Below are positions 55,434 to 63,671 of a DNA stretch of 64,000 nucleotides, in pieces (the first letter of the stretch is position 1; every line of letters begins with the position of its first letter). The notes beneath the pieces are model-generated. The model saw only the letters and a list, made by a program, of their open reading frames with translations, was not told where the DNA came from and ran no database searches. The position numbers were made by a program, and so were the translations under genes. The stretch is from Paraburkholderia silvatlantica. Lineage in GTDB: Bacteria > Pseudomonadota > Gammaproteobacteria > Burkholderiales > Burkholderiaceae. The stretch lies in contig NZ_QEOL01000003.1 of NCBI RefSeq assembly GCF_003096715.1, forward strand, positions 124,001 to 188,000. The letters run 5' to 3'.

Positions 55434-55858
55434 ACGACGATCGCGATCTGGAAGACGAAGCGATGCCGGCGGCCGACATCAACATGACGCCGCTCATCGA
55501 CGTGATGCTCGTGCTGCTCGTCATCTTCATGGTGACTTTGCCTGTTCTGCACCATGCCGCAAAGCTGGCGTTGCCGCGCGCGAGCAGTCAGCGTGAGGAT
55601 CTGGCCGTGCCGCACGTCGATATCGTCGTCGATGCGCTTGGCCACATGAGCTGGAACGCGCAGCCAGTCCAGGAGTCCGGCCTGGCGGCGCGGCTCGCAG
55701 AAGCCGCGCGGCTCACGCCGCAGCCCGAAATCCGGCTTTCGGCCGATCGCGCCACGCCGTACGGGCGTGTCGCGAGGCTGCTCTCGGCGGCCAGCGCCGC
55801 AGGACTCGCGAAGGTCGGCTTCGTCACCGAGCCGGACCCGCCGCGGCATGATCCATGA
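55430..55858 (+). CDS. exbD: ExbD, TonB-system proton channel subunit
   Basis: The 142-aa protein has a single transmembrane helix with the essential proton-carrying Asp in the NMTPLIDVMLVLLVIFM motif (Asp24), followed by a periplasmic domain. It ends the pqqABCDE-tonB-exbBD operon. Its stop is 3 bp from the stop of the convergent cytochrome b561 gene, leaving no room for a terminator. Confidence 0.92.
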   Translation: MNDDRDLEDEAMPAADINMTPLIDVMLVLLVIFMVTLPVLHHAAKLALPRASSQREDLAVPHVDIVVDALGHMSWNAQPVQESGLAARLAEAARLTPQPEIRLSADRATPYGRVARLLSAASAAGLAKVGFVTEPDPPRHDP

Positions 55859-55861
55859 CAG

Positions 55862-56392
55862 TTAGAGCTTCATGCGCTGCAGCACACGGTCGTTGAGCAC
55901 GAAACGATGAAAGAGCGCCGCGGCCACGTGCAGGCAGATGAGCGCGAACAGCACCCAGGCGAGCACGCTGTGGACGTCGCCCATGGCGTGTCCGAACGAC
56001 GACCCCGCAGCGGAGAGCGCGGGCAGGGGAATGGCGCCGAACAGCGTGACGTCCCACGCGCGCGACGACGCGTTGATCCATCCGAGCACGGGCACCGCGA
56101 TGAGCAGGGCGTAGAGGCCGCCATGCGTGAGCGCCGCCACGGCGCGCATGAACGGCGTCTGGTCGTCGGGCGGCGGACGATGGGTGGCGCGCCAGACCAG
56201 ACGGCACGCCATCGCGGCAAGGAGCGCCGTGCCGACGCCCAGATGCCACGCGATTTCGCCAACGGGGCGCGTATCGCGGTGCACGTCGGGCATGGTCCAG
56301 CCGATCACGAACTGTGCCGCGACGAGCGCGACGACGAGCCAGTGAAGCAGGCGCGCAACGAGGTCGTAGCGCGAATCGGCAGTGATTTGCAT
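55862..56392 (-). CDS. Cytochrome b561
   Basis: The 176-aa protein has four transmembrane helices and haem-ligand histidines expected for bacterial b561: LLHWLVV (His17), AWHLGVG (His50), and the pair in the last two helices (MGDVHSVLAWVL, LICLHVAAALFHRFV). It would exchange electrons with the quinone pool in the inner membrane. It is convergent with the pqq-tonB operon and not obviously part of it. Confidence 0.88.
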   Translation of the reverse strand: MQITADSRYDLVARLLHWLVVALVAAQFVIGWTMPDVHRDTRPVGEIAWHLGVGTALLAAMACRLVWRATHRPPPDDQTPFMRAVAALTHGGLYALLIAVPVLGWINASSRAWDVTLFGAIPLPALSAAGSSFGHAMGDVHSVLAWVLFALICLHVAAALFHRFVLNDRVLQRMKL

Positions 56393-56621
56393 GGGCGCTC
56401 CCTTCTCAGCAATGGTCGGTTGAAAAGGGTGATTTTAGCCTGCCGAGATTAACGGATCGTTAACTGCGCGGCTTGCGGGCTCCCTTAAAGCCACGTCTGC
56501 CTTGCCGTTCGCGTTGCCGTTCGTTCGGTTCCGGGCGCGTCGAAATCGCGGATCCAGTCCAGATGATTGAGAACACCCTCGCGCGGGCCCGGCGCGCACA
56601 GTTTCGCCGCGCAGGGTCCTG

Positions 56622-57473
56622 CTAGCGGAATTTGCCTGCGCGTTGCGTGGCCGCGGGCAACTGCCGCGTTTCGCGCACCGAACGCGGATGCCACAGGCGC
56701 GCGCCGCCCTCGATGCCCCGGTCGTTCGGCACGGTCGCCACATTGGGCGGCAGATCGAACGCGAGGCGGGCCGCGTTGCCGCCGCCTATCCACAGCTTGT
56801 CGTAGTGCACGAGCGAGTCGAGTATGCCGATGATCTTCTCGACGCGCGCGTTCCAGCGCTTGTTGCCGGCCTTGCTGCGCGCGGCGTCGCCGATGTACTC
56901 GTCGTATGCGCGTTTCTTGCTGACCGGATGATGTGCGAGTTCCAGGTGCGGCATCAGTTCGCCGTCGCGGAACATGGCCGTGCCCACGCCCGTGCCGAGC
57001 GTCATCACGAATTCGAGGCCTTGCCCTTCGATCGCGGCGAGGCCCTGCATTTCCGCGTCGTTGATCATGCGCACCGACGCAATGCCGAGGCGCTCGCCGA
57101 GCATCTGGGCGAGCGGCACGTCGTTCCAGTCACCGGGGCCGAGATGCGGCGCCGTGATGACGTGATTGTTGCGCACGAAACCAGGAAAGCCGATCGAAAC
57201 GTGCGTGGCAGGATACGGTTCGAGCAGCGGTTCGACGAGCGTCGCGAGCGTTTCGACCAGCAAGGCGGGCGGGCACGGATGCGGCGTCGCCACGCGCACG
57301 CGTTCCGTGCGCATCACGCCGTTCCCGTCGATGACCGCGGCCTTCAGGCCCGTTCCCCCTATGTCGATGGCGAGAATATTTTCGATGTCCTGCGAGGCGT
57401 GCGTCACACTTGCCGCGCGCTTTACAGCGCTTTTCACAGCGCTTTCCTTGACCGCTTTTTCGATTTTGGCCAT
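56622..57473 (-). CDS. ppgK: Polyphosphate glucokinase
   Basis: The 283-aa ROK-fold kinase has the phosphate-binding AIDIGGTGLKAAVIDG (about 35-50) and MTLGTGVGTAMF, with the IGFPGFVRNN segment seen in strictly polyphosphate- or ATP-dependent bacterial glucokinases. It would phosphorylate glucose for the zwf product next door. It starts 37 bp after zwf on the same strand. The N-terminus carries a KESAVKSAVKRA extension. Confidence 0.82.
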   Translation of the reverse strand: MAKIEKAVKESAVKSAVKRAASVTHASQDIENILAIDIGGTGLKAAVIDGNGVMRTERVRVATPHPCPPALLVETLATLVEPLLEPYPATHVSIGFPGFVRNNHVITAPHLGPGDWNDVPLAQMLGERLGIASVRMINDAEMQGLAAIEGQGLEFVMTLGTGVGTAMFRDGELMPHLELAHHPVSKKRAYDEYIGDAARSKAGNKRWNARVEKIIGILDSLVHYDKLWIGGGNAARLAFDLPPNVATVPNDRGIEGGARLWHPRSVRETRQLPAATQRAGKFR

Positions 57474-57510
57474 ACGTTCTCCTTGGCTGTCTGGTTGACT
57501 TCTTCCTGGC

Positions 57511-59121
57511 TTAGGTCGGCGCGAGTGCGCGCCACGCCCGGCCGTCGCGCGCGAGCAGGGCATCCGCCTGCGCCGGGCCTGCGCTGCCGGCGGCGTAGTC
57601 GTACACGGGAAGCGCCGCGTCGAGTTCGGGGTGCAATACGCCATCCACCGCCGACCATGCCGTTTCGATGCCGTCGGCGCGCTGAAAGAGTGTCTGGTCG
57701 CCGAGCATGCAATCGTAGAGCAGGGTTTCGTAGCCGACGTTGGCACGCTCCGCGAAGAAGTCGTCGTAGTCGAACGACGAATGCACCGGGCCGATCTGCA
57801 TGATCGGCCCCGGCGTCTTCACGTTGAAGTCGAAGCTCGTGCCATGCGACGGATCGATGCGCAGCGTCAGCACGTTGGGCGTGAGCGTATCGACTGGCGT
57901 GTCGCGAAAAAGGAGAAACGGCACGCTCTTCAACTGCACCGAAATCTCGGTGCGACGCGCGGCGAGGCGCTTGCCGGTACGCAGATAGAACGGCACGCCC
58001 GCCCAGCGCCAGTTGTCGATCTGCACGCGCGCGGCGGCATAGGTTTCGGTGCGGCTGTCCTGCGCCACGTCCGGTTCGTCGCGGTAGCCCGCGCCCGCCG
58101 GGCCTTTTGCGTATTGACCGAACACCACGTCGTCCGGCGCGAGCGGCTTGAGCGCTTCGAAGATTTCGGCCTTGTTGTTGCGCACGGCTTCGGCGTCGAA
58201 CGAGTTGGGCGGCTCCATCGCGACCATGCCGAGCAGCTGGAACAGGTGGTTGGGCACCATGTCGCGAAACGCGCCGGTCTGTTCGTAGAACTTGCCGCGG
58301 CCTTCCACGCCGATCACTTCCGAAGCGGTGATCTGCACGCTGTCGATGTACTCGCGCCGCCAGACGGGCTCGAACATGGCATTGGCGAAGCGCAGCGCGA
58401 GAATGCTCTGCACCGTGTCCTTGCCGAGGAAATGGTCGATGCGATAGACCTGCGATTCCTTCGCGACGCGCAGCACATGCTGGTTCAAGTCGCGCGCCGA
58501 AGCGAGATCGGCGCCGAAGGGCTTTTCGATCACGACGCGGCGGAACACGCCGTTGCTGTCGCCGCCCTCTTCGAGCAGCCCGGCCTTGCCGAGACGTTCG
58601 ATAATCGGCTTGAAGAAGCGCGCGCCCACGGCGAGGTAGAACACGACGTTGCCGCGCGGCTTGCCGTTCCACTGCTGCGCGAGCCGCTCGAACGTGCTGT
58701 CGTCCTCGAATTCGCCGGCCATGTAGGCGAGGCGCTGCGCGACCCAGTCCCAGGCCTTGTCGTCGAGCTTGCCCGCGTGGAAAGTGCTCGCCTTGTCGGC
58801 GGCGAATTTTTCGAGCGAGGCGTGCAGGTCGTCGGCCCATGCCTTCGTCTCGCGCTCGCCATGATTCACGCCGATGATCTTCATGCCGTCGTCGAGCAGG
58901 CGGTCGACGGCGAGGTTGTAGAGCGCCGGCATCAAGAGGCGTTTGGTCAGATCGCCGCCCGCGCCGAAGATCACGAGCGTGCAGGGCGGCGCGGGATGCT
59001 TGCCGGCGGGCGAGGCGGGGGCGGCGGCCGGTGCGCCGTGCGGATGCGCAGGCACCTTCGCGCTGGGGGCCGTGCGGGATGCCTCGTTGGAAGCATCGGG
59101 TTGGGTCGGTTTCGTCGACAT
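57511..59121 (-). CDS. zwf: Glucose-6-phosphate 1-dehydrogenase
   Basis: The 536-aa enzyme oxidises glucose-6-phosphate to 6-phosphogluconolactone with NAD(P)+. It has the nucleotide motif IFGAGGDLTKR and the active-site RIDHFLGKDTVQ. It is about 45 residues longer than usual because of a low-complexity Ala/Pro-rich N-terminal extension. It forms a likely operon with polyphosphate glucokinase, feeding the Entner-Doudoroff or pentose-phosphate pathway. Confidence 0.93.
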   Translation of the reverse strand: MSTKPTQPDASNEASRTAPSAKVPAHPHGAPAAAPASPAGKHPAPPCTLVIFGAGGDLTKRLLMPALYNLAVDRLLDDGMKIIGVNHGERETKAWADDLHASLEKFAADKASTFHAGKLDDKAWDWVAQRLAYMAGEFEDDSTFERLAQQWNGKPRGNVVFYLAVGARFFKPIIERLGKAGLLEEGGDSNGVFRRVVIEKPFGADLASARDLNQHVLRVAKESQVYRIDHFLGKDTVQSILALRFANAMFEPVWRREYIDSVQITASEVIGVEGRGKFYEQTGAFRDMVPNHLFQLLGMVAMEPPNSFDAEAVRNNKAEIFEALKPLAPDDVVFGQYAKGPAGAGYRDEPDVAQDSRTETYAAARVQIDNWRWAGVPFYLRTGKRLAARRTEISVQLKSVPFLLFRDTPVDTLTPNVLTLRIDPSHGTSFDFNVKTPGPIMQIGPVHSSFDYDDFFAERANVGYETLLYDCMLGDQTLFQRADGIETAWSAVDGVLHPELDAALPVYDYAAGSAGPAQADALLARDGRAWRALAPT

Positions 59122-59196
59122 GATTTCGCTTCAGAGGGCCGAAATGAATTGAGCGAGCAAATCCGGTATCTTGAGTGACCGAGTTTGCGCGCGTTC

Positions 59197-59218
59197 GGTT
59201 CAATTCGGGTTCAATTCG
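59197..59218. repeat. 11-bp perfect tandem repeat upstream of zwf
   Basis: GGTTCAATTCG occurs twice head to tail, exactly one helical turn apart, 76 bp upstream of zwf and 136 bp upstream of the divergent dehydratase. The spacing suggests a site for a regulator binding two half-sites on one DNA face. Confidence 0.6.
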
Positions 59219-59353
59219 CTAAAGAAAGTATTTTGTAATGTCGTGAGCGCGCGGTGTGCCTGCCCGCCATGCCGCTGATTGCGCGATTCGCAGTACCCTT
59301 ACCGGCGACGGCACTTCGGCCAATCTGAATGAACCGACCCGAGGATGGTGGCT

Positions 59354-61108
59354 ATGTCCGAAAAGCACTCCCCCAACGAAGACGATTCCCGTGATCCGCA
59401 GGGCATGCGCGGCGGACTGACGAACTACGGCGACACGGACTTCTCGCTGTTCCTTCGCAAGGCCTTCATCAAGGGCGCCGGGTATACCGACGACGCGCTG
59501 GCGCGTCCCGTCATCGGCATCACGAACACGGGCAGCGCTTACAACCCGTGCCATGGCAACGTGCCCCAGCTCATCGAGGCGCTCAAGCGCGGCATTCTGC
59601 TGGCGGGCGGATTGCCGATGGAATTTCCGACCATTTCCATCCACGAGAGCTTTTCGCAGCCAACCAGCATGTTCATGCGCAACCTCATGTCGATGGACAC
59701 GGAGGAGATGATTCGCGCGCAGCCCATGGATGCGGTCGTGCTCATCGGCGGCTGTGACAAGACGGTGCCCGCGCAATTGATGGGCGCGGCATCGGCGGGC
59801 ATCCCGGCCATTCAGCTCATTACCGGGTCGATGGTGACGGGGGCGCACCGCGGCGAACGCGTCGGCGCGTGTACGGACTGCCGCCGCTATTGGGGCAAGT
59901 TCCGCGCGGGAGAAGTCACGGCGGAGGAGATCGCCGAGGTGAACGACCGCCTCGTGCCGAGCGTCGGCACCTGCGCCGTCATGGGCACGGCCAGCACGAT
60001 GGCCTGCGTGGCGGAAGCCATGGGCATGACGATGCCGGGCGGGGCCTCGCCGCCGGCGGTCAGCTCGGAGCGCATGCGCGTGGCCGAGCAGACCGGCGCA
60101 CAAGCCGTGGAGATGGCGCGACGGCGGCTCACCATCGACCAGGTGCTCAGCGGCGAGTCGTTCGAAAACGGCTTGCGCGTGCTGCTGGCCATCGGCGGGT
60201 CGACCAACGGCATCGTGCATCTCGCCGCGATTGCCGGGCGCATGGGCTTCGATATCGACCTGGACGCGGTGGACCGCATGGGCCGCGAAACGCCGGTACT
60301 GCTCAACCTGAAGCCGTCCGGCGAGCACTACATGGAAGATTTTCATCGGGCCGGCGGCATGGCCACGCTGCTTCACGAACTGAAGCCCTTGCTGCATCTC
60401 GACGCCATGACCGTCACCGGCCGCACCCTGGGCGAGGAGGTGGAGCGCGCCGGGCCGCGCTTCGCGCAGGACGTGGTGAAGCCGCTCGGCGCGCCCATCT
60501 ACCCGCAAGGCGGCCTGGCCGTTCTGCGCGGCAATCTTGCGCCGGGCGGCGCGGTCATCAAGCAATCGGCCGCCTGCGCGGCGCTCATGGAGCACGAGGG
60601 CCGCGCGGTCGTGTTCGAAGACGCGACCGACATGGCGAAGCGCATCGACTCCGACGACCTCGACGTGCATGCCGACGACGTCATCGTCCTCAAGCGCATC
60701 GGGCCCAAAGGCGCGCCGGGCATGCCCGAGGCCGGCTATATCCCGATCCCGAAAAAGCTCGCGCGCGCCGGGGTGAAAGACATGGTGCGGATCTCGGATG
60801 GACGCATGAGCGGCACGGCATTCGGGACGATCGTGCTGCACGTCACGCCGGAAGCCGCCATCGGCGGCCCGCTTGCGCATGTCCGCAGCGGCGACCGCAT
60901 CCGCTTGAGCGTGGCCAACCGCGAGATTGCCTTGCTCGTGGACGACGAAGAACTGCGGCGCCGCGCGCAGGCGAATCCGGTGACCGCGCCCACGGCAAGC
61001 CGCGGTTATCACAAGCTCTTTCTGGACACCGTGACCCAGGCGGACAAGGGCGCCGATTTCGATTTCCTCAGGGCGGCCGAAACACGCGGCGCCATCCCCA
61101 GGAAGTAG
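59354..61108 (+). CDS. IlvD/Edd-family dehydratase
   Basis: The 584-aa dehydratase has cluster cysteines Cys66 (YNPCHGN), Cys134 (GGCDKTVPA) and Cys207 (GTCAVMG). Their spacing (68 and 73) equals that of the pentonate dehydratase at 22978. It lies apart from leucine/valine genes and next to sugar-kinase genes, so a sugar-acid dehydratase is as likely as dihydroxy-acid dehydratase. The ATG at 59354 with GAGG nine bases upstream is preferred to the ATG at 59345. Confidence 0.8.
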   Translation: MSEKHSPNEDDSRDPQGMRGGLTNYGDTDFSLFLRKAFIKGAGYTDDALARPVIGITNTGSAYNPCHGNVPQLIEALKRGILLAGGLPMEFPTISIHESFSQPTSMFMRNLMSMDTEEMIRAQPMDAVVLIGGCDKTVPAQLMGAASAGIPAIQLITGSMVTGAHRGERVGACTDCRRYWGKFRAGEVTAEEIAEVNDRLVPSVGTCAVMGTASTMACVAEAMGMTMPGGASPPAVSSERMRVAEQTGAQAVEMARRRLTIDQVLSGESFENGLRVLLAIGGSTNGIVHLAAIAGRMGFDIDLDAVDRMGRETPVLLNLKPSGEHYMEDFHRAGGMATLLHELKPLLHLDAMTVTGRTLGEEVERAGPRFAQDVVKPLGAPIYPQGGLAVLRGNLAPGGAVIKQSAACAALMEHEGRAVVFEDATDMAKRIDSDDLDVHADDVIVLKRIGPKGAPGMPEAGYIPIPKKLARAGVKDMVRISDGRMSGTAFGTIVLHVTPEAAIGGPLAHVRSGDRIRLSVANREIALLVDDEELRRRAQANPVTAPTASRGYHKLFLDTVTQADKGADFDFLRAAETRGAIPRK

Positions 61109-61154
61109 CCTGAGGCCGCAAAGCCGGGCACGGAGTTGCGTGCGGCCGCACGGC

Positions 61155-61207
61155 TTGCCCGGCGCTCTGGTTCCGGTATAATGAAAGTTCGTTCGAAATA
61201 TCGAACG
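61155..61207 (+). promoter_or_regulatory. Strong sigma-70 promoter with overlapping operator
   Basis: TTGCCC (61155-61160) and a consensus TATAAT (61177-61182) are 16 bp apart. CGTTCGA (61190-61196) and TCGAACG (61201-61207) form a perfect 7-bp inverted repeat over the start site, as expected for a repressor. A leader of about 170 nt follows before the first ATG at 61379. Confidence 0.7.
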
Positions 61208-61378
61208 TGAGATACCAGGCAACAGCAAAGCAGCAAAGCATCCAGAGTCGGACTGACCGACGCCAACCTGCCCTCCCGGGCAAGGTGGAAGCCCTCGAGG
61301 CGATGCGGCCGATTTACGGCAACGAAACGGGAACAGCCTGGCTGGCACCGGTTCGATCAACCTTCATCCGGAGCCACC

Positions 61379-61702
61379 ATGCATCAAGCTATCCCCGTCT
61401 CCTCCTCGCCGACCGTCTGTGAAGACCTGTCGCACTGCCTTCCCGGCTTCACGCTGACTCACACCGTTCATCTGGTATCCGGTCTGGACCTCGGCGTCGT
61501 TTCGACCGCCGCCGGCGTGCTCGACGGCGAGCAGGTGGTCGTCGACCGCTGGGCCGTGACCCGCTTCGGCGACGTGCTCGAGCAAAAAATCGTATTTGGC
61601 GACATGACGGAAAGGCGGGCGGCCCGGCTGCGCGAACAGCTCGCGGCCGTCGACGGCGTGTTGCGCGCGAAGATAGAGCATCATTTCGTTCGCGCCCGCT
61701 GA
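61379..61702 (+). CDS. Small protein of unknown function
   Basis: The 107-aa soluble protein has no recognised domain. Its first third is Ser/Thr-rich with two Cys, the middle is beta-like (LVSGLDLGVVSTAAGVLDG) and the end is an amphipathic helix (ERRAARLREQLAAVDGVLRA). A CGGAG box precedes the ATG. It lies 43 bp before the ROK kinase gene and is probably co-transcribed from the operator-controlled promoter. Confidence 0.65.
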   Translation: MHQAIPVSSSPTVCEDLSHCLPGFTLTHTVHLVSGLDLGVVSTAAGVLDGEQVVVDRWAVTRFGDVLEQKIVFGDMTERRAARLREQLAAVDGVLRAKIEHHFVRAR

Positions 61703-61745
61703 AACCGCAGGCTGGCGTCGCCGATGCACTTGACGAGGAGCCAGG

Positions 61746-62714
61746 GTGCCAGATACCAGCGTTGAACAAGGGCAACACCCACGCGTCTTTGTCGCGGACA
61801 TCGGCGGCTCGTACATCAGGTTCGGCGTATCGGACAGTCCGGGCAGCGTGCGCCTCGTCGAAAGCGTGCCGACGCCCGTCGACAGTTGGGAGGCGTTCGG
61901 CGCGACCCTCGAAGCCCTCGCGGACCGTCATATCGGCGAGACCGGCTCGCCCCTCGTCATCTCGATGGCGGGGGCCATCGATCCCTCAAGCGGCGTGATT
62001 TGCGCTTCCAACGTCCCTTGCGTCTCGGGCCGCGTGCTCGGCGCGGAGTTGTCCTCCCGGCTTCGGCGGCGCATCCGCATTGCAAACGACGCAGACTGCC
62101 TCGCATTGGCCGAGGCCGTCGAGGGCGCGGGTGCGGGCCACGATGTCGTGTTTTGCGTGGTGCTGGGCTCGGGCGTCGGCGGCGGACTCGTCGTGGGCGG
62201 CCGTGTGGCTGGCGGAGCGAGCGGCATCGCGGGCGAGTGGGGCCACGGGCTGCCCGTCAGCACATCCGTCGACTTCGACGGCACGGGCCACGCGCAGCCC
62301 GTGAGCGCATTGCGTTGCGGCTGCGGGCGCCTTGGCTGCGTCGACACCATTGGCGGGGCACGCGGTCTGGAACGGCTCAACACACTCCTGAACGGCGAAC
62401 AGAAAGATAGCCACGCCCTTCTCGACGACTGGCAGCAAGGCGGCGAGCGCGCGCGGCGCACCGTTTCCGCCTGGCTCGCACTGGTATCGGAGCCGCTCGC
62501 AGCCGTCATCAACATTACGGGCGCTTCGGTCGTCCCGGTTTGCGGCGGCCTTGCAAATGTGGTCCCACTGATCGACGCGCTGGATGCGGCAGTGCGCAAG
62601 CGCACGCTGCGGGAGTTTCGCGAACGCGTCGTGGTTCCGGGTGCGTTCCGTCGTGAAGGCGGACTCGTCGGCGCGGCCATCATTGCGAGGCAGGACGGCG
62701 CGCGGGAGCCGTAA
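61746..62714 (+). CDS. ROK-family sugar kinase
   Basis: The 322-aa protein has the ATP-binding ADIGGSYIRFGVSD (about 17-30) and the ROK zinc motif RCGCGRLGCVDT, followed by GLERL, as in N-acetylglucosamine kinase and glucokinase of the NagK type. The GTG start follows GAGGAGCCAGG. With the upstream small gene it forms a two-gene operon. The hexose substrate is unknown. Confidence 0.82.
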   Translation: MPDTSVEQGQHPRVFVADIGGSYIRFGVSDSPGSVRLVESVPTPVDSWEAFGATLEALADRHIGETGSPLVISMAGAIDPSSGVICASNVPCVSGRVLGAELSSRLRRRIRIANDADCLALAEAVEGAGAGHDVVFCVVLGSGVGGGLVVGGRVAGGASGIAGEWGHGLPVSTSVDFDGTGHAQPVSALRCGCGRLGCVDTIGGARGLERLNTLLNGEQKDSHALLDDWQQGGERARRTVSAWLALVSEPLAAVINITGASVVPVCGGLANVVPLIDALDAAVRKRTLREFRERVVVPGAFRREGGLVGAAIIARQDGAREP

Positions 62715-62779
62715 TGCGCCGTGATCGCACGCGCAGGAAAAATGGGTTTCCGACGCCTAAAATACTTTATGCAGCCAAC

Positions 62780-62825
62780 CGGCTATCGGTCACGTACCGG
62801 TTACGTACCGGTCAGCGGCTATCGG
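62780..62825. repeat. Nested direct repeats before the YHGGY-protein gene
   Basis: CGGCTATCGG (62780-62789 and 62816-62825) flanks two copies of ACGTACCGGT (62792-62801 and 62803-62812) set 11 bp apart. The nest ends 10 bp before the ATG at 62836, so it covers the promoter or leader of that gene. Confidence 0.7.
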
Positions 62826-62835
62826 GGTAAGCATC

Positions 62836-63483
62836 ATGAAAGCGCGTGAATTGTGCAGACTCGTGCTCGTGCTCGTGGCGCTATGCAGCAGCGCCGGGGC
62901 GAGCGCGGGTAGAGGCGGCGGCTGGGTGCACGGCGGCGGCGGTGGCTGGGGCGGCTATGGCGGCGCGAATCACAGCAGCGGCTGGAGCGGCGGCTACCAT
63001 GGCGGCTATAACGGCGGTGGCTGGTATCACGGCGGTTATTACCACGGCGGCTACTACCATGGCGGTTACTATCACGGCTACGGCTGGTACCACGGCGGCT
63101 ACTATCGCGGCTGGTATGGCTGCTGCCGTTCGGCGAGCGTCGGCTTCTACTTCGGCCCCGGCTTCATCTACGGCTATCCGTTCTATCCGTACTACTATCC
63201 GCCGTATATCGCGGGCGTCTACTACCCCTACGTCTCCGGCGACATCTCGCAGCCCACGCAGTGGATCGAACAAGGCCAGGGCCAGGCCGAGCCCCAGTAC
63301 GGCGGCGCCAATACGTACGATCAAAACGAGCAGTATGGACAAGGCGGCGGGCAAGGCGGCCAGGGTGGCGAGGCGCCATACGGCGTCTGGTACTACTGCG
63401 TCGCGTCGCAGACCTATTACCCGTATGTGCGGACCTGCCCGGGCGGCTGGCAGCAGGTGCCCGCGCGGCCACCCGACAGTTGA
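62836..63483 (+). CDS. Exported Gly/Tyr/His-repeat protein
   Basis: The 215-aa protein has a signal peptide (about 1-24) and then a Gly-rich region with repeated YHGGY units (about 55-95), a Tyr/Pro-rich stretch (about 110-140) and a C-terminal PYGVWYYCVASQTYYPYVRTC segment, the typical end of a family of small exported Burkholderiales proteins. The repeat is encoded by near-identical 15-bp units, so length may vary. It is probably a periplasmic or surface structural or metal-binding protein; function is unknown. Confidence 0.75.
   Translation: MKARELCRLVLVLVALCSSAGASAGRGGGWVHGGGGGWGGYGGANHSSGWSGGYHGGYNGGGWYHGGYYHGGYYHGGYYHGYGWYHGGYYRGWYGCCRSASVGFYFGPGFIYGYPFYPYYYPPYIAGVYYPYVSGDISQPTQWIEQGQGQAEPQYGGANTYDQNEQYGQGGGQGGQGGEAPYGVWYYCVASQTYYPYVRTCPGGWQQVPARPPDS
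62995..63105 (+). repeat. 15-bp tandem coding repeats (YHGGY units)
   Basis: Units resembling TACCATGGCGGCTAC recur through this part of the gene with synonymous changes and encode YHGGY/YYHGG repeats. Confidence 0.75.
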
Positions 63484-63671
63484 ATGATGGCGCGTCAGCG
63501 CACCGCGTAGCGTTCGGCGTCGGCGTGCCGGAACGTCGGGCCGTGGCCGTTGCGCGCAAGGTCGGGCGCGATATGCCCGGCGCTCAGGCGCGGCGCTCGC
63601 GCCGCATGCCGGGCGCCTGCGCGTAGAGGCGGGCTATCCGGGCGGTGTTCATGATGTCTCGCGCGTGCGGC

